Shown one piece after another: positions 26,200 to 38,090 of a stretch of DNA of 64,000 nt. Both the position numbers and the translations under genes were made by a program. Within the stretch, counting starts at the first letter, position 1; each line of letters begins with the position of its first letter. The stretch is from Hyaloscypha bicolor E (taxonomy: Eukaryota; Ascomycota; Leotiomycetes; Helotiales; Hyaloscyphaceae). The notes under the pieces are model-generated. The model was not told where the DNA came from. It ran no database searches and saw only the letters and a list, made by a program, of their open reading frames with translations. The stretch is from NCBI RefSeq assembly GCF_002865645.1, contig NW_020194638.1, positions 682,001 to 746,000 of the forward strand, read 5' to 3'.

Positions 26200-29100
26200 C
26201 TAAAAAAAACTCGATTTAAGAATAGAAATATTTTAATAGTATTTATATATAATATATTACTTAATTTAAAAAATAAAAATAATAAAAATAATAAAAACAA
26301 ACTAGTAAATAATACTTTTAAAGTTTTATTAATAGAAATAAATAAAAGAAAGAAATACTATTTAGATTTTTATTTTATTTCTATTACTTTTATTTCTATT
26401 ATTTCTATAACTAATACTCTTATATATAACCTTATTTTTCTTTTCTTTATATATTAAATAATAAATAAAATCTATTAAATAAATAAAAAATATCTAGATA
26501 TTTATAATTAATAGTATATTAAAATATAATATTTATTATTTTTATAGAATTATAATTAATACTAGAACTTTTAGATTTTTAATTACTAGTTCTAATTAAT
26601 TTCAAGCTTTATAATAAATTAATAATAGTATTAAATTTAATAAAATTACTAAAAATTATATTAATATCTAGTTTAGTATTAGATCTATAATAATAAGAAT
26701 ACTAATTAGGTAAATGTAATTCTATATTATATTTATAAAAACTTTATTTCTATTTAGCTTAGCTAATATAAATAAGCTAGAAATCTATTTTAATAATTTA
26801 ATTAACTATTTTATTACTTTTACTAGATATTTTAAATATTCTTTTTTATTTTAAAATACTATATTATAAAGCTTTATTTTCGAATTCTTTATTTATAACT
26901 TTAATTTTTTTCTAAAAATTAAATTATAATATTTATATTATTATTTTAGTTATTTATTTATTTATTTATAAGTTTTAAAATATACTAGAATAAGTAAATT
27001 ATAATATTAATATAAAAGCCTTTAAATACCTTATAAAATACTATAAATAATATTCGAAATTCGAATAATTACTAAAATAATTCAAGTTTAATCTAAAAGA
27101 TAATACTAGCTTTAATTATTCTATTATTAATAATATTTTTTATATTTCTAATAAGCCTATATTCTATATTATTAATAAAGGTATTTAATATTAAACCGGC
27201 TAGCAGCTTTAAAATATTAGTATATTATATATTTGAAATACTTTAAAATAATATTAAATTAATATTTATTTGGGCCTTTTTAATTAAATTATAGCATATA
27301 TTAGAAAGTAGTTTACTAATAAGAAATTTATTTAATTCATAAATATTATAGGAACTAAAACCAAAATTATTTCTATAAAAGCTTATAATTCTATTAAAAT
27401 TATAAAATATTACTATAGCCCGATTTAATATACTTATCTTATTATTATAACTAAAATTAATAAAAATATTATATTTTAAATAGCTTTTAAGGCTATTAAT
27501 AATTCTATAGAATTTAATAATATTATTCTAATTCTTTTAATCTATAGTACTTTATCTTAAATAACTAAATATAATATTCTATTATTAATTATATTATAAT
27601 AATTAATAGTATTTAAGAAAGTAATAGTAGAAATTTAGAAACTTTAAGCTAAATATTAGATTATAAATATTATAAATATTTAAAATAGTTCTAGTATTAC
27701 TAATATTTATAAACTTTCTTTAAATTCGAATATTTTTATATAATATAAAGGAAATACTAGTTAATCTAGTAATTATAATAGACTATATAAGCTAGTAGCT
27801 ATTAATAGAAAGAATTATTTACTAGCTCTATTATATAATAATACTATCTTTTATTTAATTTCTATAAATCTTTTTTATATAGAAGATATTAAAGTTATTA
27901 CTAATAGCTCTAAACCTGAATTTATTTCCGAATTTTATAATAAAACTAAAAATAATATAAAAATAATTTCTTTTATTATTTCTGCTATTTTACTAAAATA
28001 TAATAAAGAATATTTTTATAAAACTCCGAATATTATAATATTCTTATAGAATAATAATTTATATAAGAACTTCTATTAAATTAAAATTATTAGCTTTTTA
28101 AAAAAAAAATATTTAAGGTTATTTTTAAATTTTAGATATTAAAAGAAATATATATTTTTAATTCCAGATTTATTAATAGGATTAAAAATAAGAATATAGA
28201 AAGAGAATTTAAAAAGTTAAAACTAGTTATTTAAGTTTATAATAATTATAAGAAATATATAATATTAATATAATTATTTACTATTTAATATATTAGTTAG
28301 AGAATTATTCTTAGTATTATTACTATAATAATAAATACTATAGAATTATATTTATATAATATCTTATAAGCTTATATCTAATTAATAACTTTATTTAATT
28401 ATAATTTTTATATTAATTTATCTTATAAGTTTACTAGAGAACTAAATCTAAAAAATAATTCTATTCTAAAAGTTATAAAACTATTATATAGTATACCAGA
28501 AGCCAGAAACTACTAGTTTAAAACTTATTATTTCTATTATATTAATAAGCTTTTTATAGAATAATTAACTTATAACTCTTGCTTCTTTTATAATAAGTAA
28601 TTCTTTAAAATTATTAGCCTTTAAACTAATAATATCTTATTTATTAGAACTAATAATTTTATAAAAATAGAATAACTAAAGCTCTAAAAAGCTAAGTTTT
28701 TAGCTAAGAAATATAAATACTTTATTTTTAATTATAATCTCAAATTTAATAAAGGTATTATTAATATAAATATTACTAGAATTATTCTTATATAGAAATA
28801 CTAGTATAAAAACATTCGAATTATTTCTATAAAAAATACTATTACTATAAATAATAGAGATACTATTTATTAAGATTTCTCTATTAAAAACTAATATATT
28901 ATCTAATATACTAGAGAAATATATATTATATTAATCTATTAACTAGAAGCTTTATATAACCTATTAATTATTATTTAAGCTATTAAATTTTCGGAAACTA
29001 ATATAATAGTAGGAATAAAGTAATAAAATAATACTTAAAGATCTATAATTCTAATATCCTATAGAATCTAAAGCTAAGAAGAGAAGAAGTGAGGTGTGGT

Positions 29101-29930
29101 AGTAGATAAGTAGGTATGGCCAAGACTACTAAAATGCCGAGCTTTAGAAGCGAGCTTGATTTAAATTATAGCTTGGAACCTTAGCTAAAACAAATCCCTT
29201 AGCTAAAACCATATCTATATTAATTATATAATACTAGCTATTATAACTAATATAAAAGTATTTAATAAATATCTTTATTAGTAAATTAAGAATATTACTA
29301 GAGAACTAAAATTTATAAAGCTAATAAAAGAGTTTTTATATTTAATTATTTTTATAAATAATAGAGATCTTTTTTTCTAAATTAAATATATTTTAGTTCT
29401 AATAAATAGAACTAGATATACTAATATTATTTATTAGTTTTCTACTAAATATAAAAGAGTTACTAGAAGTATTCTAGCTTTAGAACTCTATAGTATAACT
29501 TATAGCTTTAATATAAGTACTTTAGTTAAATCTATAATTAATAAAATACTAGAAATAGAACTATTACTAATAGTTTATATAAATTCGAAGTCTTTATATA
29601 AATACTTTATTAAATTAGAAATTACTTAAAAGAAATATCTAATAATTAATATAATATATTTCTATTAAATATATAAATAATAAGAGATTATGAAAATTAA
29701 ATAAATTAAAAGAAAATTAAATTCTATTAATTCTATAATAAAATTAAAGCTATTAAATATTCTTAAATATTTAATTAATATAAATATAATATAATTAAAT
29801 ATAGAGAAATAAATAAAATATAAATAAAATAGAAAATAGATATATAAAATAGAAAAAAACTATATATAAAAGGTTATAACCTTTAGTATATAATTAAAAG
29901 AAAATACTATTTTTTATATTTTTAGAAAAG
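26200..29930 (+). mobile_element. Ty1/Copia retrotransposon remnant (copy B), plus strand
   Basis: Reverse-oriented homologue of copy A. Integrase is readable at about 27280-28030 (core end, then the C-terminal region whose last part matches the minus-strand ORF at 8608-8414). RT is recognisable at about 28480-28560 through a PEARNYQFKTYY stretch, from the PEAGNHWFKTYH signature of fungal Copia RT. RNase H-type sequence follows from about 28640 and runs past 29215 to about 29900, matching the reverse complement of 4650-5560. In-frame stops derive from Gln codons. A short, less mutated insert lies at 29085-29215. Confidence 0.65.
29085..29215. other. RIP-spared insert in Copia B
   Basis: About 130 bp with normal base composition (AGTGAGGTGTGGTAGTAGAT, then TGGCCAAGACTACTAAAATG), sharply bounded by RIP-converted sequence. 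It contains a short internal repeat, CCTTAGCTAAAAC, twice (about 29180-29210). It looks like a small late insertion, for example a short non-autonomous element, too short or too recent to have been mutated. No coding. Confidence 0.55.
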
Positions 29931-30180
29931 TTCTAGTATTAATATAGCTATAGTTATTAATAGTTATATAAATAATTTAATTAGTAACTAGTTTCTATTA
30001 GATTTAATAAATTTAGAAATTATATATTAATATTATAATACTATAATTCTTACTTTTAAATAATAACTATTTTACTAATTTATATATATAGTATTATATA
30101 TTTCTAATAAATTAATAATATATAATATAATATTACTTTAAATTAATTTAAATTTAAAGTTATAAAACTTTATATATATA
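29930..30180 (+). repeat. Copia 3' LTR-like repeat
   Basis: Same orientation as 2540-2700 and reverse complement of the blocks at 4560-4640 and 25980-26040. Located immediately after the RNase H remnant, as expected for a 3' LTR. Confidence 0.5.
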
Positions 30181-30785
30181 ATACTTTTACTAGAAATAAA
30201 AATAAAAATAGCTTTATTATATATATTATTTATAAATATATTAAAGAAATTAAATATAAGTTCTTTATTAAATTATATTTTATAAGAAATTTAAAAAGAA
30301 ATTTTTTTTTTAAACTTTTATTTAAATTTTATTTAGAAATTATACTTTTTATAAAAAATCTTTTATATATTATAAATAATATAAGTATTATAATAATTAA
30401 TATATTAAAAGCTTATTTTTTTTATATATATAAATATAATTTAATAGTTATTATAATTATTATAAATCTAATATTTTTATTATACTAAGTTATTATTCTA
30501 TATAATTAAATTTTGAATTTTGAATTTTATAATAAACGGATTTATAGTTATTTAATTATTAAAGAAATAAAAATTCGCGAAAGTATATTTTAGTACGAAA
30601 TATGTTTTAGTAAGAGACTTTAGTTATAACTTATTATTTAATAAGAAATATATTTATTGAAATAAAGCTTAATTATTATATTTTCTAGGAAGGGTCTAGC
30701 TTCCTTAAAACTCTGGAAATTATGTCTTTACTTAAAAGTAAACTATAGAATATATAGTCTCTAATTTTTAATAATACTTATTCTA
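30180..30785. other. AT-rich tail of the RIP block, nothing recognised
   Basis: Low-complexity A/T sequence grading into ordinary composition from about 30600. No ORF, tRNA-like or terminal-repeat structure seen. Confidence 0.5.
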
Positions 30786-31050
30786 TTAAAAAACGCAAAT
30801 ACTATATATATTATACTTATATACTATATCCCCTTTCCCTATACCTTTATTACTATTTAAACTATTTATTCTCTTTAATTCTTTTCTCTCTCTATATATA
30901 TAGGGGTAAGAGAGGGGAATAAAGGGAGAAGGGAGAAAGGAGGAAGGGGCAAGGCAAGGGAATTTTACAAAAAAGTTAAGCACTAAAATTTTAGTACTTA
31001 CAGCCTATAATTTAGCGATTATAACCCTAAAAATGAGCTTTCAAAGTCCC
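30786..31050 (+). repeat. Dispersed CT/TA-rich repeat, copy 1
   Basis: Starts with the AT-rich ACTATATCCCCTTTCCCTAT stretch, runs through a CTCTCTCTATATATATA tract and GGGAGAAGGGAGAAAGG purine tract, and ends around CTATAATTTAGCGATTATAA. It is homologous to both arms of the inverted repeat at 40370-40640 (+) and 44298-43841 (-). Three copies in the window define an unclassified repeat family. Confidence 0.6.
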
Positions 31051-31268
31051 TTTCAACGGACCACTTCTCACTTCACCTTTGTGAAATAACTGTATGCTAT
31101 TACTTGATTCCCCCATGTACTCGAGGCATTGTAATGGCCCACACCTACTCTCAACCTTCTGGCCCCTTATCGCACAGTGGTTGCAACTACTTGGTGTATA
31201 CAGGATTCTCTCAAGAATATGCGCCCCACCTCCAAGACCAAATGCACCACGTTCTGGTCCACTATAAC

Positions 31269-31857
31269 CAGGCTTGGCAAAAATACTTTTGGTATTAATA
31301 AGGTATTAATACTGGATGGTATTAGTTAGGTATCGCAAGGATTAATACATATTAATACCGAATTAATACTTAGCCTTAAATTATCTCTTCCATTTATTAT
31401 TTAATTTATATAATAATGTATTTATATATAATTTCTTTATTTTCTAGTTTTACTATTAAAGGAAGTACTTAATATTATTAATAAAAGTTAATAATATCTT
31501 AATTTTAAAATAGCCCTTATATTCAGAGAATTTAATATTATATTTATATCTGTTATTAGAAAGCTTATTATAAGCTAGCCTTACAAAAATCTCAAAAGCT
31601 ATTTATTGCTTAAAATAGCCGCATTAGACGAGTTTTAGTTTAAACTATAAGATAAGTAGCTAAATAAAAATCCTAGATTAAGTAGAATATTTGAGCTACT
31701 AAAAGTTTTCTTATAAGGAAAGTGGTTCTAAAGTTAATTGCAATTAAAGTGGGGAATTGGGTTCCGGGAATTAATACTTTATTAATAGTATTAATACCTT
31801 ACGATTCTGGCATTAATACGTATCGATACCAGAACCTAGGTATTTCTACTAAGCCTG
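31269..31857. mobile_element. hAT-like non-autonomous TIR element, 589 bp
   Basis: Left end CAGGCTTGGCAAAAATAC, right end (reverse complement) CAGGCTTAGTAGAAATAC: 18-bp terminal inverted repeats with three G/A differences. The element is flanked by ACTATAAC (31261-31268) and ACTACAAC (31858-31865), an 8-bp target duplication differing by one C/T transition. Eight-bp duplications are typical of hAT elements. The interior is non-coding and rich in ATTAATAC repeats near both ends. It interrupts a short open frame (31104-31268). Confidence 0.7.
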
Positions 31858-33743
31858 ACTACAACCACATCCCCAAACGTCATGATTTATAAGCAAGTTG
31901 CAGTGACTGCAGTGAGCGAAGGTGTATGCGTTACCGAGGCCACATACTGCTAGTTGGAGTTGTATTTAGTATCCGATCTTATCTCTTAAAGTGAAAGAGG
32001 ATGAAGTAAAGTATGTTGATAGGGAAAGGAATTGGAACTGCTTGTAACATATTTGCCTTCCGAAAGAAGAGTCGGCTGAAAGTCGTCTTGTGGATTAGCG
32101 GCCCGTTTTGCCGAAACCTGTTCCCTAGATAAGTCTCCCGGATGATTATAGTGGGGTTGAATGGATGGTTTTGCTACTTTGGGGAGCGCTTGTTATTGGA
32201 GGGAGGTCTATGGTTTATCATCGTATTGTGAAATGGAGGTGTTCTTGATATTGGAATAGATCTCTATGGGTGATCGACATAAATTGCAAGGCTGATTATA
32301 GCTGCAGAGAAGGGGTGATCTCCTAGCGGGTTCACTCTAAGGATGGCCAATGGGAGGAGTTCCAGGTGGTGAGGACAAATTTAGGTTCTGTGGTCTTGTG
32401 GTGTTTTTTGTCGCTTCAAAAGTGGAATGAGAAAGTGAAGAAAGGTATTTCTGCAGGGTGGGACGAGATTCAGACTCAAAAAACTGCTTCAGGTATTAGC
32501 GAAGAACGTAGCTAAACAAAAATGAACTACCCTCAATTATGAACTTGTTCCCCGGAGTCCCGAGAAGCGTGTTGAATGGCTTTGCTAGATTTTGGGAGGG
32601 GCTTTCGTTCGTTCACAAGCCATACCCACTTCAGTTCGAGTCTCGAACGTCGAGGTTCTTCGCAAAGATTTTTGAAAAATATTGAACCTTGTATGAATAA
32701 TTCAGTAAAATCGGATAGACAGGGAAGATGTCAAGGGCTTTAATTATTGAGAAGCAAACCTGAGCCCACATTTAAGCGAATCCCTGAATACCTATTTGAC
32801 AAAGGTGTTAAGCGAGGCCCCCCACTGGGATGATGTTCCCGACTAGCAGACTCGTTGTTATCGGTCCTATTGGACATGATTGTATTCGTGCTTGCGATGA
32901 AGAAGAAGGATTCGCTCTTGAAACCTCAATTCTTGGCTATGGTTTTGTAAGAATATTGTTTGTGGAAGGGGAAGGCAAATTCCACATAGCGAGGGTCAGG
33001 GCGTTGTGGGATTCGAGGGTGCTTCAGGATGAGATCCTTATCCGCTCGTTACCGGGACTTCTAGATGGTAAGGGGCGGAGAATGTCCTGGTAGTGAGAAG
33101 GACTTTAATAGTGCCAGCAGCTCCACAAAACTACCACGAAAGTCGGACTTTAATCTCATCCTCGCCGATTCCGCTTTAGTCTCCGGACGTGAGCAGCTGC
33201 TGCTTTAACCTGAGATGAGGGTGAGCGTACCTGATCAGAGCCTGAGAAGAGCCTGAGCAGAGCCTGACCTGAGTCAACCTGAGCACCATAAATGCGGAAA
33301 CCCATTTTTGGCCTCCCACATCAGAGAGCATTATAGCTCTCAAATTCTTCTTGCATCGCTGCGCTTCTCAGACAGGTCGCGAATTGAGCCGTTGAAGCTC
33401 ATCCCAAACTGCTCCGAACCTTCATGAAGAGTCGGTGCTAGTTATTACTGCTCTAGCGTTCTTCCGGGTTGCGAGGAACCTTCAGACAACGTCAAAACAG
33501 CTCCCAAAAGCATTGAATCGAACCCTCAAGATCCCTTAGGATCATCACGTGATCAGGCCATGCCCATGGCGCCTGCCTGAAGTTCTACTGTGTTGCCTTC
33601 GCATCACTAAGCCTAAGGTTGTAACAGTCGGACACTGTTAGATGGCAGCAGGAGGGATCATAGTAAAGCAGAGTAGGTAGTAAGGTAGGACGTATATTGG
33701 TAGCTTGAGTTTCATCTCTAGGACGTTACTATACTTACTCTCA
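31858..33743. other. Gene-poor stretch with degenerate internal duplication
   Basis: Ordinary composition but no convincing gene. Two related segments about 413 bp apart (near 32155-32215 and 32568-32625) share a TTGAATGG..TTTGCTA..TTTGGG pattern. The second lies in a 46-codon open frame at 32538-32678, the first in a frame with stops. These may be remnants of a repeated domain in a decayed gene. An 87-codon ORF at 32830-33093 has no recognisable features. Confidence 0.4.
33239..33288 (+). repeat. CCTGAG-rich short repeat cluster
   Basis: GAGCCTGAG-type units repeat irregularly (GAGCCTGAGAAGAGCCTGAG and onward). A longer cluster of the reverse-complement motif GCTCAGG occurs at 47610-47765, suggesting a shared repeat family. 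Confidence 0.5.
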
Positions 33744-34861
33744 CTAACCTACTTGTGCTCGCTTTGACTGGTACTCCAGTCGGTCCCAACAGTCCTCCGC
33801 AACGCCCCTTGAAGCGGCATAGAGGGGATCAATATTCTTCGTGTGCTCGCCACTAACAGTCGTGGCTAGACGGTGAAACCGCTCGCCCAGAACGTCCTTC
33901 AGCACGTCATGGAGCCGCTGGTCGCCCGCCGATTCGCCTAGAAGGACCAAGTTACTAATCCGCCCTAACTCATCGCCATTATCGTCTTCGAGCGGTAGAC
34001 GAGTAAAGCTCTGTAGCGCACGCACAAGATCGCCGCGATTGGTGTCGGATCCTCCAGAAAGGCCGTCAACACCAAGGCTTGTGTCGTGCAGTACGCGCCG
34101 GTACTCAAAGACGCCACATTCTTCTACAACCAGGAGGGCCGTGAGGGCTGCCTGGGTGTAGTCGACGGTGAGAATGAGTTGCATTGGGTCGTCCGCTTGG
34201 CCTTGCTCCGACCCTTTGTCACGAGTCACGATGTTGCACTTTCCAACCATGCCGTGGGCACGCGCTGCGAGGATCCCCGCAGGTGGTTGTGCAGACATGG
34301 GCATATGTAATGAGAGGGAGAAGCAGGTGGAACGGAGGATATCGAGATAAGCGTCAGAGACGGGAAACGGGACGACGACTTCTGCAGCCGATATCGAGGC
34401 TTCTAGGTATGACTCCGTTGCTGTCTTCAATGCTTTCAACATAGGTGACAAGGACTGAGAATGGGTGTCCCTGCTACCAAGCCGTAGGGATAGAAGGTCA
34501 CCCACTGATCGCAGACCTAAGAATGCCTGCGCTGCTCCAGTGCCGACCTCCAAGATGTCACCGAACCATGTGTGATAAGCCGTCGCGCGGCCATCTAAAA
34601 CCTCTGTCGCTCTCATCATTTGCTTGTACGCTGGACCGCCTGGGATCTTTGCAATGTTGACGGCCGTGCCATTTGAGAAATAGACACTAGCGACACTGTG
34701 TTGCACATATTAAGCCTCACTATCACCAATCTAAAGTCGGGGTCATGTTCTTACCCATAGTCAAGTGCCAGGTCAAAGCCAACACCGTAGTCTGCCGAGC
34801 GTACTTGGTGATTAAAAAGGAGGTATATCGCCAACAAGCTTCGCAAAAGAATTCTAGCCAT
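33744..34861 (-). CDS. Signal-peptide-bearing actin/Hsp70-like ATPase-domain protein
   Basis: Two-exon minus-strand gene. Exon 1 is 34861-34755 and exon 2 is 34695-33744, with a 59-bp GT..AG intron (34754-34696). The splice keeps frame and gives 352 residues. The 320-residue ORF starting at 34706 lacks the true start. Residues 1-23 form a signal peptide (basic MAR, then a LLRSLLAIYLLF core). Residues 28-45 (GFDLALDYGVASVYFSNG) resemble the phosphate-1 loop of actin/Hsp70 ATPases. Near the C-terminus LVLLGESAGDQRLHDVL resembles the adenosine motif (LVGGSSRIPxVxxLL). The chain is much shorter than Hsp70 and lacks a substrate-binding domain, so it is an ATPase-fold protein of unknown function that probably enters the secretory pathway. 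No internal stop or frameshift, unlike most neighbours. Fold assignment is by motif only. Confidence 0.7.
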
Positions 34862-35213
34862 AGTCAAAGTCCAATAATTTTATCAAGGCGAGAAGCAAAA
34901 CACTGCTGAGTAGCAAGTTCTTGGTTGATGATTAAGCCAGCGAGGAGCGTGTTGAGAAGAGCAGAATTTTGAAGAACTGCGGTTCTCAAGGCGGGAGGTC
35001 GCGCATCTAAAAAGGACAGTTGCGCTACGCGATCATCGGCAGCTCTAGAAGCCAATCAGTCCACCCACGACGCCCCAGCCCCCACCACGCACTATTTTAT
35101 CCTATATGCCACGGCTGTGGCAGGCCTGAGGGGTACTGTGGTCATTCTCTGGGCCGGAGTATTCAAGAAATTATGGCACAGGAAACAAAATGGGGCATAG
35201 TGGGGGCTGGGGC

Positions 35214-35467
35214 GGTACGTGAAACAACAACCAACACTGTCCAGGGCTGACCAGGCGTTTTCTGTTCATACTGTGGACTAGAAGCCAGTCAATCCACGGC
35301 CAAAGCGCTGTTAGCGAAGGTTTACTAGGTACGTGAAACAACAACCAACACTATCTATTTATAATATACGAGGTTTATTCCCAAATTCTTATTAGTATAG
35401 GTACCAACATCTCACTAACTTAACTTCTCCCAGGGCTGACCAGGCGGTTTCTGTTTATACTATAGAC
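35214..35467 (+). repeat. Direct repeat pair, second copy interrupted and RIP-like
   Basis: GGTACGTGAAACAACAACCA occurs at 35214 and 35328. CAGGGCTGACCAGGCG plus following bases occurs at 35242 and 35431. In the second copy a 77-bp AT-rich segment (about 35353-35429) separates the two blocks, and CATACTGTGGAC has become TATACTATAGAC, transitions of RIP type. Lies upstream of the metalloprotease gene. Confidence 0.7.
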
Positions 35468-35622
35468 TTTGCAAATCCTATGTTGGTTCTTTATAGTTAT
35501 GGAGGCGCAAGTTCTCTCTCCTTGCTATAGTTAGCTTCTCCATCGAGGCTTTTGCTAAGCAAGGAATGAATCCTAAACTTGTGCCGTCTGAAAAATCTCA
35601 TGTTGGTTCTTGCATAGGCAGG

Positions 35623-35629
35623 TATATAA
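35623..35629 (+). promoter_or_regulatory. Possible TATA box of the M35 gene
   Basis: TATATAA about 110 bp before the ATG at 35737, followed by a pyrimidine-rich TCTCTTATTCTTTTCCCTTA stretch typical of fungal transcription start regions. Confidence 0.4.
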
Positions 35630-35736
35630 TGCAGCAGCTTTTTCCCCTTATTCGAAATACTTCTCAGAGCACAGGTATCCCGTTCTGCCATTAATTCGCC
35701 CTCTCTTATTCTTTTCCCTTACAAAAAGTACTAGCT

Positions 35737-37406
35737 ATGCAGCACACGGCTTTGGTACTGCTTTACTTATGTATAGTAGTCGCTGCTAGCCCCAGACCTC
35801 TCGCTCCAGCGCCGTCCAGCTTGGACGTGAACAACCCTTCTAGTTCGGATCCCACATCAATCCCCAAGTCAATTTCTTTTCCGGCACGGGCCTCAAACCC
35901 CTATCCATCAGGCATACCTCCCCAACCCAGCTTATGCGACGGACAAAACCCATCCGATGACTGTTTTAACGCTATGGGAGGAGGATCTGGAGGCTACCTC
36001 TATTTTGACAATGACTCGAATTGCACCGACCCTCAAAAGTCCGCACTAGAAACTGCCGTCTGGGATGCGACAACACTAGCTTCCTAGGCGTCCGACTTCC
36101 CAAATAGTGGTGCAGGCGCCCGTGGCCGAGCCTCTGAGATCTTTTATATGGGGCCCGACTATGCCTCGCAGCAGACCCGAATTGCCGGCAATCTCAAGCG
36201 TGCCTGGCAGTTCAAGACGCCTGAAACGTCTGATAAAGAATATATTACGGTCAGCTGTAAAGATACCAAGAAACAGTGCAACCAGATGATCGCTGGCAAA
36301 GGAGTCGGAGGCTATGCTTGGACGTACAGTGGCTGGGTGTATTATTACCACTATATTACTCTCTGTCCCCTGTTCTTCAGCCTGGATACTCTCGACACCA
36401 AGATCGCCGACGTAGAGAGGGACCTCGCGAGTGGCAGCACAAATTTGCTACCGATATGACCTGGCTACAGAACACCGGTCAATTCTTCCTCCACGAGTTG
36501 ATGCATACACGTATTGCGAACGGCGCCGATGAGCCACATATCACCGATGAATATGTCGCCCCTATTCCAGAAGGTGAAAAACCCGGTACAAATGATATCA
36601 AGGCATACGGCCCAAGGCTGGTTCACAACCTGGCCAAACGGAGTCTTAACCAGGGCGGCGGCGCGACCAGAGCTTCAACAAACGCCGACAGCTACGCAAT
36701 ACTAGCTAATGCTATCTGGTAAGTTCAGTGATTCGTATAACCATTATGTAGTCTTGATACTAACCCTCCATCTGGGTGGTGGGATACCACGGGATACTTC
36801 CCCGGAGTTCCTGGAAAGCAAAACCCAAGCACAGCCCAAGATGACTTTGATGATAACAACTTCCCTGTCTCCCTCTACGTCGATTTCGACAACAGTACAG
36901 ATCCGAGCAGTTCAGACGCCACCAACGTTTTGGCCGCCAATCTGGAGGCATTCGGTAACGGGCCTCCCGATCCGGATGACGAAGTTCCCACGGCGACGAC
37001 GACGGCGGCACCACCACCGGCCAAGACGACTGCTCCCCCTTCCCCCGCAGCGGATACATGCGGTGACTCGTACAAGTTCGTCTTAGACCACTTCGACGTC
37101 TACGGCAAGAACTTTGATCCCACAAAGTTCGGCACCGATGGTTCTGGGCTGAAGAAACAGATTCAAGGTAGGTGAAAGGGGTCTCGGCCCGGCGACATGC
37201 CAACCTAGTCACCGATTTAGAGGCTAATATCATATTTGAACATAGGTTGCGGTGCCTTGACCGGGTGGAGCTTCAAAACACTAACCAGTGAAACCTACCA
37301 GTGGCATGCCTCGGGAAACCTGCCCATCGGAACGAAGGCGTGTGTCGGCCGCGCCGTCGTATCGGCAGGCGGAGCTTCCGCTGATGGGTGCCACGGCGCT
37401 GGGTAA
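35737..37406 (+). pseudogene. Secreted M35-type (aspzincin) metalloprotease, inactivated
   Basis: The product would be a secreted zinc endopeptidase. Residues 1-18 are a signal peptide (MQHTALVLLYLCIVVAAS). The zinc motif HELMH lies at 36492-36506 and is followed by GTNDIKAYG, the GTxxDxxYG signature of M35 enzymes. After the catalytic domain come an Asp/Pro/Thr-rich linker (ending near 37050) and a Cys-containing C-terminal domain. A canonical 78-bp intron (37168-37245) is present near the end, and the stop is at 37404-37406. Breaks: an in-frame TAG at 36085-36087 (a CAG-to-TAG change would explain it), a frame change between about 36430 and 36450 just before the catalytic helix, and an earlier intron (donor GTAAGT at 36720, branch-like TACTAAC near 36759) whose expected acceptor AG before the WWDTTGYFPG coding stretch is GG. 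Each break alone could be an assembly error; together they indicate a pseudogene. Confidence 0.7.
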
Positions 37407-38078
37407 AATATTGTAGGAGGCAATTGTAAGATAGTCTGACCTAAAATGAGAGAATATAAAGTGATAATAGCAGACAATGGTATATGCCATAGAACGGCTC
37501 CGATGTCTTTTCTCCTTGTTCCACCGCACCATTATATGGCCTTAGGCCTCGCAGGGATGTCAGGTAATAAACTTTGTCGACACCCAAAGAGTTAACTAAA
37601 GTTGTCTTGTGTATTTCAGGCACCTAAGATAAAGCCTTTCGTCTTTGGTCATCAATACCAGAAACTAAACTCGTACGAAGAGGGTGGCTCCTCTTCACAC
37701 ATTTTATCCGTGCATCTCTGATTTGTTGAACTAGCTAAAGCAAGGGTCACGTGCTTGCAATGTAAACCAAGTAAAACGTACTGAATTGACTGCTGTTCTA
37801 CAGTGGTAAGTAGCCCGTATATATAGCCCTGAACCCCCTAAGTCACATGCACTAAACCCCTAACCAGAGAGCCTTATACTGAACCATTCAACCTCAGCTG
37901 AACCGATTTAGCCTCACAGGGCATATTATGTCCTGTATCAACCTTACAGGGCATAATCTACTCAGTAATAATCCTATGGCTTAAGCCCCATTAGTACACA
38001 GCCCCTAAGGCTCTGTTCCAGGGCTTACTAAGCCTATTAGGGGCCTCAGGCCCCTAATTTCAATATGATTATTCTATC
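37407..38078. other. Intergenic, possible degenerate repeat
   Basis: No gene seen. About 37800-38070 has recurrent CAGGGCATA and GCCCCTAAGG-like words (for example CACAGGGCATATTATGTCCTG and later ACAGGGCATAATC), suggesting an old LTR or other repeat, but no second copy in the window to define ends. Confidence 0.35.
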
Positions 38079-38090
38079 CAGTGTGTCAAG

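Noticed and set aside
1..30700. Mitochondrial DNA or centromere as explanation for the AT-rich block
   Set aside because: Recognisable nuclear Gypsy and Copia polyproteins with transition-type decay explain the composition; no mitochondrial genes or rRNA seen. A centromeric location cannot be excluded.
31104..31298. Plus-strand 64-codon ORF
   Set aside because: Runs into the TIR element at 31269 and shows no recognisable protein feature.
32830..33093. Plus-strand 87-codon ORF
   Set aside because: No domain, signal peptide or splice context; length is compatible with chance in this composition.
34086..34660. Plus-strand ORFs opposite the ATPase-like gene
   Set aside because: Antisense shadows of the 33744-34861 coding region.
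36875..37233. Minus-strand ORFs over the metalloprotease linker
   Set aside because: Shadows caused by the GC-rich Thr/Pro linker codons on the plus strand.
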